DNA of 64,000 bases from Arcuatula senhousia. Lineage: Eukaryota; Mollusca; Bivalvia; Mytilida; Mytilidae. Below are positions 31,161 to 45,044 of the stretch, piece by piece. The DNA is taken from NCBI GenBank assembly GCA_963971305.1, contig OZ020303.1, positions 64,790,867 through 64,854,866 of the forward strand, given 5' to 3'. Both the position numbers and the translations under genes were made by a program. The notes below the pieces were generated by a model. It had not been told where the DNA came from, made no database searches, and saw only the letters and a list, made by a program, of their open reading frames with translations. The first letter of the stretch is position 1. Each line of letters starts with the position of its first letter.

Positions 31161-31241
31161 TGACTGATTCGTTTTTGTCATTTTCTCTGGACTATGAGAT
31201 TGACCATTCAAGTTCGGTAGTTTTGTTATTACCTTTATTTT
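31161..31241 (+). repeat. 80-bp near-identical repeat, copy 1
   Basis: 'tgactgattcgtttttgtca' ... 'caagttcggtagttttgtta', nearly identical to 49534-49612. It sits next to the CTGATGAGAGG family in both places, so it may be part of the same longer element. Confidence 0.75.
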
Positions 31242-32014
31242 CAATGGCTTTTACCTATTGTCCCCTGCAAAAACAATACACCATTTATTTTTTACCACTA
31301 CGTCCTCAGCTGCCAGTGGTATACAGTTGCCGGTAATATCCTTGGGACAGCAACATTTTCAAACAAGGTCAACATTCAAACAAACCATGCATACATTTGT
31401 AATGATTATCTTGATATTAGTAGCAATTAACTGCAAACTAGTGAAAAAGTCTAAAAATGTGCCTGTAAACAGAATAACTAAATGATTTTTTTTAATGGCA
31501 TCGACTTTTAGTACTTTGTGTTTTTAAGACACCATTAAATGAGCGGATTAAAACTTCAGTTTCACCGTTTGAATTTATTATGGAGTTCGTCTATAGGTCA
31601 CTTAAAATCCTAGTTCAAACCTTTTTGGACTCAATCAATTTTTTTAGACTTTACGAATGTTCTTCCCAGATGTTGCTTTACATGAGACCGAAAATATCAT
31701 TAGCATTGGTGAATTAAATTTAATCCGACGATTTGTTATGTTTCTTACAAATAAGATCAAATAACAACATAAGAGACTTATATTCTTAACAGAAACCTAC
31801 CCTCTTTGTACAATCAGGTGCTTAAGGCATAAAAACAAATTCTCTTTTTTTCTTTTTCATCTTTACTTTTTTTTTTTGACAATCTCCAGATTAAACCATA
31901 ATCTTCAAAAGCTGTTCCTGTTGTTGTTATAAAAAACTATGAAAATCCTACAATTCGAGGCAACATTTCAAACTCCTTCGCAGCAGTATAGGCTGATCCT
32001 TTCCTACAAAAGTA

Positions 32015-32075
32015 GTAGGATTAGTGTACCGAACGCTAGCGGCGGGAACTGGGACTGTGAGAAGATTGGCATCAT
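32015..32075 (+). repeat. SINE-head-like repeat, copy 1
   Basis: 'ggattagtgtaccgaacgct' ... 'gggaactgggactgtgagaa' matches 52445-52510 ('cagtggttagtgtacggacc' ... 'ggaactagaactgtgaggag'). The second copy has an A-box-like TGGTGCAGTGG. Possibly tRNA-derived; weak. Confidence 0.4.
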
Positions 32076-32759
32076 TTATCATCTTGCTTGAAATATACAT
32101 TGCCGTGGTCTACGGGAGGGTGTGTCGCAGTTAGCAAAATCTGATTTCTCAAGCAAATTATCTGGCGTCACTTTCGTTTTGATATGATATTCTTTCATGC
32201 TGTTTCCTGTTGTATCGTTTATTTGTGTTTGTCTTGAAAGCGTTTTCTAAAGTGTTTCCTAAAATGCCTGGTAGTCTCTTAATTTCTTGTTTTTTTAGAT
32301 TCAAACGCGTCTACTTTGTACCAAGCATTGCATTTAAAGCTTTAATTTTATCCCATTGTAAAGGTTATTTGTGATTGCGAGTATTTTGAGGCATACCAGT
32401 TGAATAGTGTTTATTCTTTTTATTCACAGTATTTATGGCTATTCACGATAATGAATTTTGATGGAGAAATAGAATATGGTTCTATATATTCCAGATGCAA
32501 ATAAAAAGCCTGGCCTAAAAATCTAGATTTCAATTTCATGTTACGCGTGTTGTTTACTCCAACCTGATTTATTTTTAGTCATCTTGCATGAATGCAAATT
32601 TCATTTTTCTATGAAAAACAAGTCAATTTTCTAGACGTTCTAGATGTCAACTCCATGTGTCGCGATATTAAAATTGTCCTTAGTGTATGTATACTTTTAA
32701 TCCATGTTTTTTGCTAAAGGGGCCGATGTGTTACAAAATACATTTGTTTTGTATTCGAA

Positions 32760-35160
32760 TGCTGATCGAGCGACGAGAAATGATCTGTCGATCTTAGAAA
32801 TTAAGCAGGTCTCGCTGAACCATTATCCTTTTTGCACAATTAAGTTAATTTGATGCAACATGTAAATTATAGATGTTGAACCAACTGTAAGCAAAAGGGC
32901 AGCCACAAGAAATAAGAATTTCCAACAAGTATTTTTATAAGTTTTTTTACATCTTTTTGTTAAATTCCGAAAAGTTCAAAGCGGATTATTTTTGACTGCT
33001 ATAAAACAGGCGTTTCGGCAACAATAAAACAATAAAGTACGTAGAGACCAGTAAATCAAAAGTTGTAAACCAAAGAAAACTAAAATACGAAGAGCGCAGT
33101 TTAACAATCAGAACGAACAGAGTGGCTTTCCGACAACAAAAGTGTTTTAAAAGTGTAAATAAAACTTCTGACGGTGTGTGTCTTTTTTGGGTTGTCGTTT
33201 TTGTGACGCATGCAATTAACTTTAGATCATCTATCCAAAATATCTTAAAAGTTTCAATCTTTAGTGACAATGTGTAACAATATAAGAAGTATTTTAGAGC
33301 TGAAACTGCATGTTATATTTTGGACTATTAAGGAGCGCCCATTTGATTTTTATTGGGAGGGGGTTATAGTGAAATTTGAAATAAACAGGCAGGATGGCAA
33401 ATCAAGAAATAAAAGGAAGGACAATGCTTCGAACTAAAAAGGGGCATGATGGTATTTTTGGCTATCTTTAAAAATGAAAAAAATCCAGGCTTGGCTTTTT
33501 CTGAAAACAAAAAGACAGGCCGAGGAAAATATCCATTGCACCCCGCCCAAATTAAACGTTTGCTCCTATACCTTTAATCCAAAGATTCGCTACTTTGCTA
33601 TTTTAAGAAGACTGACCAACGTGTTAGTTACAGAAGTAGATGAGACCTTGATGCTTTAGCTATATGAAATTGAGATTGGTGTTCAAACATTTATCTTTAT
33701 TGTAGCAAGTTTTGAATCTTCTTAATCGAAAGTCAACCAACAAAAAGCTACCACATATGAGAAAGGGCTTCAACGTGAAACAAATAACTATTACAAGAAC
33801 AGCAAATTAGCACATAAAATATTTGGGTTTTCTGAAGAAATGTAGAAACATCAGATTGCATGTGACCAAATCTTATTTTGGTTTGAAGATGTTTCTTTCT
33901 TAAGATACATTCTTGTAAAAGTTTCAATATCTTTTAATTGTATTAAAGTTGGTGCATTTCAAAAGCATTCTATTGGCGTGACAGTTTCTAGTTGTTTCTC
34001 ACGTAATGCAAACGTTGCTTAAGTGATTATGTGAAAAATGTTATTTCAGTTTCTACAGTTGACTTATGTAAATGATTGATTATTGCACTTTTTTCATTCA
34101 TTTCATAATATGAAAATGCATCGGTATGTAAAACCACCTTTCTGTAGAAAAAATGGTGCTAATGAATTAACTAGTTCTTTGATGAAAGCTCTATGAAAAG
34201 CCAGTCTACTAAGCAATCCTGTTTCCGCGTCATGATCAAAAGCCTTTAAGAAGTTCTATCATGAGAATTTCCAAAGACTTTTCTTTGTCTTCTTTAAAGC
34301 TACAGAAAAATTTCAGGATTTTTAATATAAAAATGAGAAACTCAGAAATACCTGGTAATTAAATCGTGTCCGGTTTTGTCAACTAATATGCAAATTAGAC
34401 TTTCAGTTGTCAATGAATTGAAAAAAAGAAAGGAAAACCTGACTTAACCCTAAAAGAATTAGTTCATTTTTATTGATTTGATTTAAGTCGAATTAGTAAT
34501 TCACAGGCGTCCTGGTGTGAACTTATTGAATTTGTTATTCTTGTATATAAATTAGAAGCCAGCTTCTACGGTTTAAACTCTGATTTACCTGGCCAAGACA
34601 TGTCTAATTCTTCTAAAACTATCAATTAACACAACCCAGTCGTGCGAGATAACAAATTCTGCCAAATGAAATAGGAAAATTAATACAATAATGAGTTAAC
34701 TGGCATTGCTTGTTGGAAACATTCATCCATGATGAACGAAATAATTCTAGGTGAACTCTTTCTGTAAAAACTGCACCTTTTAATTATCGCCAATTTACAA
34801 TGTGCAAGTTTCTCAGTACCAACTCAACCATATTGTATTGGGAGTCTGGTTCGTTCGTCTTGTATATAAGAATATTAATACCATACTGGGAACTCGGCAA
34901 AATCAACTAAGAATTGCATAAGAGAATAATTCGAAGTCAAATCAGATGCATTTTTATTGAAATTAGTACATTGTGCACACACGTACAAGAATTGACAGGC
35001 AGCCGACTAAACTTGTTTCAACATAGCTAAAAGAAGGTGAAGTCTGTGCTATGAACCCCCCATTTACACTACTACAGGCTTCGATAATATTTTGACTCTC
35101 GGATTCTCCGCAGTTAGCTTAATTACCTGATCTTACCTATCCACCCATTTTCCAGGCAGT
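32760..35160. other. No gene or clear repeat recognised
   Basis: A+T-rich intergenic sequence. Short open frames present look random: no domain, no splice-bounded conserved segment. I see nothing that I can name. Confidence 0.5.
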
Positions 35161-35164
35161 CGAA

Positions 35165-35290
35165 AGTCTTTTAATTCTACGTACCCTGTGTTTCCTATCC
35201 CGCATTATAGTTTTATATTCCTTTTATAACACCCTTTCATGTTCATCTCCCCAATAAAGCTAAATTTTCGCTGTCTGGAAGTAAACCAAT
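35165..35290 (+). repeat. Possible LINE 3'-end fragment
   Basis: 'cctttcatgttcatctcccc' followed by AATAAAGC resembles 'gccccttacatgttaatctc' at 57827-57846. Both look like the terminal part of one retroelement. Confidence 0.35.
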
Positions 35291-35404
35291 AAACAATTTA
35301 CCAACCAACCGTTCCTAAAATTTGAAACCCAATTAAATATTTCCACATACCAAGTAGCTCCCTCTCGTTCAGATTCCTCTTTACGATGCAGATTGAAGTT
35401 TGGG

Positions 35405-35530
35405 TTTTTTTAAGAGAGTATTTAGTTATGTTTACGGTTTTTGTTCATACTGTTGTCCTTTGTGTCATTTAGTTTTGTCTGCCTTATCGGACTTTCGATA
35501 TTCTAGTACCCGATTGGTACTTGATCGCAT
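35405..35530 (+). repeat. Degraded 3'-tail of the 'YDKRDDFNF' retroelement (copy F)
   Basis: 'tttacggtttttgttcatac', 'tatcggactttcgatattct' and 'ccgattggtact' match the tail with many changes. Confidence 0.45.
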
Positions 35531-36459
35531 TCTTCAACCAAGACGAGATAAATTTAAATCAAGTTAACTTTTCTTTAAAACAATTTGAATTTGACTTTTC
35601 TAATTTTATTTTATCTAATTTATTATTAATCCATTGTACAACCGTTTATAATCAAATGCACCCGATTTCTGCAAGATACTTTATTATATTAACTAAACGC
35701 GCCTGACACTGTATGACTAACAACACGTCGAAGCACGATCTTTCACACGACCAAATTCTCCTTTCTTCTAACCAAAGTCTGAACTTGATTACATTTATTT
35801 TTTTTTCAATTGATCCAAGTCTGTTGTGTAGATGGATATTTGATCTAAAAACACCATTACGAGTGACTGAACCTTAACTTTTACCCTAATGGCCGTCTTT
35901 TAAGGTCAAAACTAGCATTTTTAAATTGCAATGGATAAACCCTGTAGTAGTAATATTAATAGGAAATAGAACTCATTCATCCGTTAATTTAGGAAAGTTA
36001 TTTAAAGATGATGCGAGTTAATTCACTTCAATGAGTGTCTCTGTGAAAACCTCATGATCCATCAATAAAAGGAGTAGCTCAAGCACCTGTGGTTTTATGT
36101 AACGAAGCTTTTATTGATATTGGCGGGAAAAACAAGTAAAATATTATTAACCAGCATGCTTTGCGAGGTTTTTGTAATATCTTATGCCTCTTCAGATGGA
36201 AATATATTTTCAATATACTGAAAATTATGCTACAGGAAACAACAACATTCTTTAAATCCTTTAAAAAATTCTCTTATGTTGCCGTCTATAGGCTTAAAAC
36301 ACACACTGAAAACTGTAAGAATGAAAATCAAGCAGTGCAAAACCTAAAAAGAAACAACGCGACCACCCAAAACAATCGAATTCAAACTAAAACCTAATAA
36401 ATTCAGGCTCTCCGAAATGGTTTAGCCTTAAAATTGCTGGTAGTATAGGTAGGATTTAT

Positions 36460-36755
36460 TTACTTTGATATCTGCCTTGATTTGTACACTGTACCGACAT
36501 TAATTGAGTCAACTCGTTAGGCTGTGATATCTTTCGAAGTTTTATGTTAACCTAAGAGAGTATATCAAACTCAGGGCGAGAATAGAGAGATTTGGTGCCA
36601 TGCCCAACACTTCGTTTGAAATGGCGTTACCGTTTCATGAGCATTGTGTCTTTAATTTCGTTGTTTACATAAAATTACTTAATTTTGTCTACTCTTCTTG
36701 GACAGTTGAAATTTATCTTCCCTACTTTGATATCTGCCTTGATTTGTACACTGTT
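36460..36755. repeat. Local duplication of a 32-bp segment
   Basis: 'tactttgatatctgccttga' plus 'tttgtacactgt' occurs near 36460 and again at 36723-36754. The region between (36541-36720) resembles 38567-38850 ('gtttggtgtcatgcccactt' against 'atttggtgccatgcccaaca'). Confidence 0.65.
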
Positions 36756-38084
36756 CTTTCTGAAAATGACAAAAGTCTTTAGAACAGCTTTTGTTACAAG
36801 GGCAAGCCTAGGGGGGATAAAACCAGATCTTTTCATGACACAACTGCTCTTGGCGCAATTTTGTCAATTTTCTAGTAAGTTAATAGGTTTTAAAAAGTAA
36901 AAAACCTTAAATGTTGCACAACCAATATTTTGTTGAAAGTTGTAAGATTTAAATATTTGTGTAGAATATCTAATGATCTTTAGGGAAAGGTCTTAGAATC
37001 TTAAATTTCAAAGAGAATTTGGATTTCAATTCAGGTCTTGATTATGATTCAATATTTGACTGCCAAAGAGAAATTGTTTACAATCACCGATTCTCCCAAG
37101 TGTGTAGTTTGGTTGTATTTAGTATGTATTTTGTTTTTACATGTATTTTGTTTTTACGTGTATTTTGTTTTTACATGTATTTTGGTTTTGCTCTCTTTTG
37201 TGTGAGCATGTTTTATGGTGACTTTTTGTGGACTTCTGACATTCAAATTTTCATTAGTACTTCTTTGTTTCACTAGTTTAATCTAACACAGAAATTAACA
37301 ACTTTCTGGCGAATGTAGTCTTTGAAAATATACAAAGTATCACAGTGAGTATCCATAAAGCAGTAAACTGTTATATTTATTATGTATGACCTCTGATCCG
37401 ATACCAGGTTATAATAGACACCAAAGGTACCAAATTAGAAAGACTCGGAGGCCAAAACGGCGTCTTGAAGGGTAGTCTAATCAGCACCGAGAATATTAAC
37501 CATGTACATTTCCAGGAAAGTCTAGTTTAAATATTTTACAGTTTCAGTTTTGAATTTTTTGGCGGTTTTGAATGGTTTTTAATTTTGTTTTCTACCAACT
37601 CCATACATGTTCTTATGTGCTTTTCCCTAATTTTGCAAAAAATATATACTTTGATTAATTGTATAAAATCAATGACAATTTTTAATTCAAATGTCAATTT
37701 TCTTCACAGAAACACATGAATAAACTTGTAAGTGTAAAATAGAATTGATCTTAATATCATAAAAGCAACAGCTGGTGATAATATTGTATATTTGTGAATA
37801 TTTTTGCTGAAAAGACATTTTTACCTTTGTAACATACTTACAAGAGATACTGATTTATTGAAAAATTAACTGACATACAGAATAAAATTAATCATTAGAA
37901 TATAAAAATCATCTCAGTGTCAACACCTTGAAAATCATAGTTTTTCACTTACATTCCATTTACAAAATGGTTTTAACTTCATTTCCATTGATTTTATAAG
38001 TAAATTAGCTGAATACATATCTTGAATATGATTTCCCTTTCGGAGGTTTCAACACTTACGTGGTATTGTTTGAAATGCATATAT

Positions 38085-38190
38085 TCGCCCCACAGAAAGA
38101 TATGCGACTGTTCTCGTTCGTATACCACATATTTTGTCTTTCGACATGCGATTGCCCCATTGGTATCTCTTTGCTTGATTTAATTTTTTT
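38085..38190 (+). repeat. 3'-tail fragment of the 'YDKRDDFNF' retroelement (copy H)
   Basis: 'gttctcgttcgta', 'tctttcgacatgcgattgcc' and 'ccattggtatctctttgctt' match the tail end. Confidence 0.5.
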
Positions 38191-38566
38191 TAAGATGTTA
38201 GCAACTTATGCGAGAAAATGCCTTTCTTTGACTTTTATTCGGGTTATCGCTGTTAAATGAATCACAAAATGAGAATGATTTTATAAAATTTGTAAAATAT
38301 CTATATCATGTATCTAAAACATTTGAAAAGAAAATTTGTTTCTGGAAAACTCATGAAAATACGACCAAAAAAATGAAAAAAGACCAAAATAGATCTATTT
38401 TGTTACCTTACATTGTTGGTTGATAATATTAGTTTTTTTTTCTATTTCATTACCATGTCTTAAATAAAAGGTAAAAAGCATATGTTCATAGGAATACTTC
38501 AAATCCTATTGTGACTAAAAGTTTAAAATAATATATTTTTATGACATTGTACCGACTATAAGTTTA

Positions 38567-38850
38567 CTCGTTGGGCTGTGGTATGTTTGAATCTTATGTT
38601 TACCTTAAATCTTTCCTGTTTCTTTTTGACCATGAAACTGTTTTTCTAGCAGCTATAGTGGAGTTTGGGAAGTTTTTTACGTTAATGTTCTCATTGTTTT
38701 TTGTTGTCATATATAAGATTGTTTACCTCAGGGTGAGGATAGTGAGGTTTGGTGTCATGCCCACTTTGTTTGAAACGGCTTTAGTGGGTAATGGCCATTT
38801 TTTTTTTATTTCTTTGTTTACATATAACTATCTAATTTTGTTAATTCTTT
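38567..38850. repeat. Repeat related to 36480-36720
   Basis: 'gtttactcgttgggctgtgg', 'cagggtgaggatagtgaggt', 'gtgtcatgcccactttgttt' and the following T-rich part align in order with 36500-36720. The repeat has no coding signature. Confidence 0.55.
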
Positions 38851-39099
38851 TTTGACGGTTGGAATCTATCATCCTTGCTTCGGTCATTTTGTTGTTACTA
38901 TTATTTCTAATTTTGTTTTCTCGCTTTTTTCTCTCATGGTAAAATCTTATTTCTCATATTATTTTTATATTCTTGCCCTATCATGTGAGAAGTTTTATGA
39001 TTCTGTGTGTTGCAAATGGTTTGACCGAATTGACCTTGTCTACCAAGTTGTAGCAGTTCAATTTAATGTGGCATTTTACCATTGTTTCATCCCAATAAT

Positions 39100-40620
39100 A
39101 GCTTAACCGTGTCTGTTTCAAGTGCAATACTTCTTGTTCTTTTACTCTATCTATCTTTTTCGTCATCTTTTCTTCTGCTGTTTTATTCTTCTATTGCTGT
39201 ATATCAGATCATCTTCTGTTCTCTGTTTTATTTTATTTATTTTTTTTTGCTGTATTTGTTATCTTTCGTCTTCTTGCTCTTGCTGTGTCAAGTTGTCTTT
39301 TTAGGCTAATTGCCTATACTTCTCTTTGTTTAAAGTGTAGTTGAATAAATTGATCTTTGTATTGCTTTGTATTGTTCTATCTATGATTCTTATGTTATTA
39401 ACCCCCATTTGCTCTTCTCAGCGATTTCACCTATTTTCTACTATTGTATTTTCTCCTTAAGTTTTCTGGTGTGTGTATTCTTCTTCAATTAAAGTTTCTT
39501 AATAAAATCTTTTAATGTATATCCTCCTTTAGTTTGCTGCTTATTCCCCTTTAGTTTGTTCCCCTATTGTTGTATTTTGTCATTTGCTATTTTGATTTAT
39601 TTGTTTGTGTATATCCAGTTTCGGTGTTCTCTTGATGTATATTAGTCTTGTTGTAATAATCTAGGTGTATATTCTTCCCCAGTTTGTTTTTCTCTTTGTA
39701 CATAATTTTCTTTGTTGCAACAGTCTGTTTTCATTCTGTTGCTGTTCATTTTCCTTCATTGTTGTCTTCCTGTATATTTGTCTTTTGCTGTGCCAATCTA
39801 TCTTCCATTCTCTTGGTATTTATCCCCCTTCAATTTAATGAATACTGCTATCATTCTTTTAAAACATTGTATCTCCTCGTGTTAAGTGGTCATGCTTTTA
39901 TCTATTTAGTGTAAATCACCCTAATCATGTTTACTCTTCGTGTATGCTTGATGCACATTTCTTTGCTTTATCTTTCAGCCTGTTGGGATATATCCTCCAT
40001 CAATTTATCTCTTGGTGTTTATTTGTTTTTTTTTTGGTCGTCTTATTATCATTCTGTCGTTGTAAATCCCCTTCCAGCTTGATTTATATCATCATTTTAT
40101 TTTGGTGATGTATAACCTTATTCAGATTAATTTGAATGTACTGGTGTATATTTGTAACTGTATTAATTTGTCTTTAATGTTGTTGGTGCACATCTTCCTT
40201 CATGTTTTCTCCCCCTTTTCATTTCATAAAGTTTTTCGTATCAAGTCTTCTTTCATTTTGTTGTAGGTTATCCTTCTTTAATATTCTCTTAGTATATACT
40301 TGTCTTGCTATTTAAATCTATCTTCCATTCAGTTGGTATTTACCCTCTTTCGATTGGTGTGTATCCACCATCAGTTTTTTCTCTGGAATGCATTTGTCTT
40401 TTGCTGTATTGTTGTATCCTTAATTATGTTGGTGCATATCCTATTGTTATGTATTTGACTTTTGTTGTATCAATATATCTTTAATACTATTGGTGTATAT
40501 CCTCCTTCAATACTAGATAGCCATGAAGCTGTATCTTTCATTTTTTCCTTCTGTTGGTGTATATCCTCCTTCAATCTTTGATTGCTGCTCGATAGCCATG
40601 ATGAAAAACACTGGCTTTCT
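39100..40620 (+). repeat. Pyrimidine-rich degenerate tandem repeat tract
   Basis: About 1.5 kb with a strong T+C bias on the + strand. A loose unit recurs many times: 'ttggtgtatatcctccttca' followed by 'cttttgctgtattaatctat'-like text. Examples lie at 39516, 39985, 40330, 40492 and 40553. Open frames (Leu/Phe/Ser-rich) are by-products of the composition. Confidence 0.7.
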
Positions 40621-40770
40621 GAGCAACAATCAAAAGGTGAGGAGATATTTTGTCATTTGTCAGGAAACCTTTTCAAAAAAGACTAGTATTAGGACCATTC
40701 TCCTCGAGTGCTCTAGTTGCACATCAAACAGTTGCAAATTCATCATGGTGCCTCTTCCCATCTTTTGTTG

Positions 40771-40845
40771 TTAGTGTCTGATGTATTCTTTACGAGTAAA
40801 ACAAAAGTTTAGTGTCTGATGTATTCTTTACGAGTAAAACAAAAG
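40771..40845 (+). repeat. Exact 38-bp tandem duplication
   Basis: 'ttagtgtctgatgtattctt' plus 'tacgagtaaaacaaaag' occurs at 40771-40807 and again at 40809-40845 with no difference; a recent duplication. Confidence 0.9.
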
Positions 40846-41019
40846 ATCCAGCATTTACGTTACATTACCAATTTTTAATTTATTTACTTTATTTTAACAG
40901 ATCATGTTTACCTTTCAACTATGCTGTTCTGATGGTGTTATCCACTATAGTCTTCTTCTTCTTTTTCAGTTATACTCCCGTGTTGTTTTACAGACTTTCA
41001 TCACCATTACGAATTTAGA

Positions 41020-43100
41020 CCAACAAGTGTTGACTTATTCTGGAACTTAAAAGCATATTGACTTAGTGTACTAAAATGATCATAACATGTCAGCAATTTA
41101 AACTTCCAACTTTGGAAGTCAAAAAGACAAAATAGCTTTAGATCTAGGTCGACAATAATCTGGAACTTTCTAATAATAGATCCATTGGAAAGGACCACTC
41201 GATGTAGAATGAACTCAGACCACCACAATAGTTGTAGCATGGTTATGAATCAGCTAATAGTATCAATAAGTGTTATTAGTTAATCGATAAAATGTAAATT
41301 AAAACGACATGTTGCGACTTTTGGCCTGCCGAAGCTTTTGCCACGTATGCATCGGGATTCTGCACAGTTCCATAAATTTTGAAAATAATTATTCAAATGA
41401 AGCAAAGAGGATTAACTTGTAATTGATTTTAATGGGTTGAACAAAGGTGAACACAAGGTAGACACACATTTTCTCCATGTTCGACGCAGCCAATTTTTAA
41501 GTATAGATTTCGAATTAAAACTATCTGAAATAAGAATGATCGTTCCAAAATGTTTCATTAGCTTTCAACATAATTGGTTAAGATGAAGTGGTATGTTAGA
41601 ACTTTACTTCGTAAAAACGCTGATTATATCAAATTGTCGTAAAATTTTCTTTAAAAAGAACGATTTAAATGAAAAATCAATTTAAAAGTTCAAAATTCAG
41701 TTTTTGTAAATAAATAAGTAAAATTGAACTCACCAGGGCGCGCTCACAGAACGTCTATCAGCAGACGGTAACTTTGTACAAGTGTGTACCTACTGATGAC
41801 GAAAACTGACGACACATGTCGCAACGAAACCTTGCGCTTTAGCGACTTTTAATAATGAGATTTATACGTTTCTACAGCGGGTTTTCTGTCTGAATACGTT
41901 CAAATCGATTGCTTCTTTTTACTTTTTATTCATGATCTTCTAATCCATCCTTTTTCTGTTGGTCGGCTGTTACATTGTTGCCTAGGAGACTCTCACCTGA
42001 AATAATTACATATTTAATCTCATAAATGAATACATAGACTTCAATTTACTAAGAATGTCCCATACCATCACAAAAGTTAAATTGAAGTCAGTTTTATAAA
42101 TAACTTTTTAACAAAAGTTACAAAGAAACTTATATCTACTTATAAAGAAAACTTGAGGTTCTGACATGCCTTTGACCTTTTTATAAAGGGTATGACTCAA
42201 AAAGATGTTGTTCTTAATTCGTGTTCCTTTTCCTTTTTCAATTAAGAAAGGTATGCAGACATTTTTTATCTTTTTTATTATTTTTTCCAGCAAATGCCAC
42301 AATTTTGTTCTAATTTTTTTTCTGGAAGTGTTGTACAAAAATTATCTTATGCATGTTGCAAAGCAAATATAACAATAAGTTTTAAAGTGAAGTTTAGAAA
42401 CAGTTTACTCTTTTAACTTATAAATTCAAAATTTACGCAAGTTGATCCAAACAAACTCACGACCTACAATAAGGTGAACCGTTTTAATACACGAAAATAA
42501 TTTTAAAATCTAAAAAGTTATGCATATTTTCATATTCTAATTTAGAAAGGATAAAAGAGTATTGTATCCTTTCTCAATTGATTTTTGGGAACAGCTTTGA
42601 ATGTAACAGACCTTCTTACTAACAATTAATTTAGATTTACACATACTTTATATCAAAGAGGCATGAAGCATTGTATATGCACACTTAAGCATTCAATCCC
42701 ATCACCAATGCAATTTTTCAGAATTAGTGCACATAAAAAACTATTTGCTATTACTTTTTCTAGTAATCCCTTTTCTTTTTCATCACATTTTTTTATTACT
42801 AGTATTTTCTCGTTAACTGTTCTAAGGACTTGCTTTATAATTTCAAAAATTGATATTTTAAATTAATATTTATTAATTTTTTTAATGTGATCTTTGCTTT
42901 TTATATAATTCTTTATCATTTTAATTTTTTAAATTGTTTTATAAATAAATATCAAAATGAGAAATTTCTAATGTTTCATCACATGTCTACACTTAATCTA
43001 GAGGTGAAATGATAATTTCAGCTAGACTTGGCTATACAATTAAAACAAACCTGCAAATGTACTACTATAACAAGCAAGTCCAAAGTAAGTAAGGTTAATC
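41020..43100. other. No gene or clear repeat recognised
   Basis: A+T-rich intergenic DNA. A palindromic 'gacatgt' type block occurs near 41310 and 41810 but does not define inverted termini. No supported gene. Confidence 0.45.
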
Positions 43101-43108
43101 ATACTTAA

Positions 43109-43452
43109 GGATGGTCACTTCTGAATTTCTTTTTTATATCAAAGATTTTATGATCTGTGATGGAAATGATAGAGAACTGTCCTTTAACACATTTAACAAA
43201 AAGAAAATTATAGGTCCGTGTGCTCGTTTCCGAGATATATGACATCAGACTCCTCTAATATGGGCCTTAAAACCATGAAGTTGTATCAGGAACTTCAGGA
43301 AATTTTATACTCTTAGTCTTTTGGTTTAAATAATCAGAAAATGACATAAAAGTAGGGGTCATTGTGCAAAACATTTCTTCAGTATTTAAAGGTATAGTCT
43401 ATGGGAGTTTCGAAATCAGACAAAAATTCTAAAAAATGAAGAGTGGCCATCC
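43109..43452. mobile_element. TTAA-flanked MITE (piggyBac-like)
   Basis: Flanked by TTAA at 43105-43108 and 43453-43456. Ends are GGATGGTCACTTCTG at the left and GAGTGGCCATCC at the right (reverse GGATGGCCACTC). It is 344 bp with no coding. TTAA duplications with short inverted ends are the mark of piggyBac-type insertion. Confidence 0.75.
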
Positions 43453-43456
43453 TTAA

Positions 43457-45040
43457 ACAGTTTCTACTAGAAAAACCACCAAATTCTTTTTAAGGGCCAA
43501 TCATCAAACAATAAATGGGTAATATTGTTTTCTTTTTTTCCATTTCATTTTATGTATTATGTAAAATTATGTATCTATCTAGATTCTTTTTAAGAATCAA
43601 TATTTATAAAAAAATATATATATATAAATCTGATTGTCAATATTTCAGTCAAAATCTGAAGTAATGATGCTTTACTATTATAAGCAAAGTTATATTTTTC
43701 CAAGGTAACTCATTCTTATAAAAAAGACAAGTATTTTCCTTTTTTAAGCAAATGTAGTTTTCTTTTTTCAAATCTAACATGACCATGTTCGAAGGCTTCT
43801 CTATTGTTAATGTTGTTCAGCGTCTAACATAATTATATGACTACAAAACGTTACAGGTTAATAAAACTATATTTCAAATATAAAATCCCGAAAAAAAATC
43901 ATACATAAATAGATCATTTGTTTTATTTTTTTCATAAACTTTCTTCTGCTTTACAAAATTAAAATCAAATTATGAAACCTTCATTGGCATATAACTATTC
44001 ATGCATGACTACTCTTCCTTTAAAGATCTCACAACTCGTGTGCTTCTCTGTAGCTCATTCTTTGTCAGAGGATTAAGATCAAGAGCATTCTTCATAAGTT
44101 GAACTTGCATAGCCTTTGTACTAACCAAGGTTATTTAAGTTTAAGTGGACAGCCGGAATTAAATGGTAATTCTTTCTTCTTGAAAATTTCATAAAAAAGA
44201 GTATCAAAAATATGTGATTTATTGTGCAACCTTTTTGTAATTGTTTAAACATCAGAATTTTTATTTCACTTTGCATTTTTGTAAGTTATTTTTGAAAAAT
44301 AGATTAACCTTTTTTATATCCTAAAGCAAAAATAATATTGTACTAAAATTACTCTTTCTTAAAAGTTTTATGTAAAAAAAAAGTCTTTCGTAATTATTAA
44401 CAACCAAAGATATTTTTTATAGCAAAACCTTTTTTTATATTTTTTTGCTTGTTCAGCCTTTTTGGTTCTAAAATTCTAAATATATCGTAATTTTAATTTC
44501 TATGCTTCCTTCATTTACAAAGGGATACCATCAGGTTTTGTATTTCTCAATGCAACATTTCAAAGAACAATTTTTGAGAAAAAATAGAGGAAAAAGTTAT
44601 TTCTTACAATAAAATTTCAGAAATGTTTTGATTTATGGTCTATAAATATAGCTGATGACAATTAAGAATTGCTTTCTTCCTGGTTGCCAAACCTTTGGCA
44701 TTGTGTCATGAAATTAAATCCATAAAAATGGGAGAACAGATGAGATTATATTTTTTTATGTAGCGCCATTTCTGGGAACTACTTAAAATATCATTTACAA
44801 CCACTATTTACAACTGCGAATTATTTTGAGTTGGTAGTTGTTGTTTGTTTATGTTTTTTGTGTTTTTTTTGTAAACCTTTTTATTCATTATTATGTATAT
44901 TATAGCTAGAGGGTTTTAAAATATTGAAATAATGATAAGAATTTTATCTAAAAACATTTATCATAGGCATCTCAGTATATATATTTTTTTCTATCAAGAA
45001 TAAATCATAATTACTCAAATCGGTTAACTATATTGTAATA
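43457..45040. other. No gene or clear repeat recognised
   Basis: A+T-rich sequence with long T and A runs; nothing named. Confidence 0.45.
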
Positions 45041-45044
45041 AAAA

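Noticed and set aside
38571..39914. Several Leu/Phe-rich frames that look like membrane proteins
   Set aside because: Composition effect of the T-rich strand; no start context, splice sites or domain.
41310..41835. Possible inverted-repeat element with 'gacatgt' ends
   Set aside because: The shared words are short and self-palindromic; the flanking sequence does not pair.
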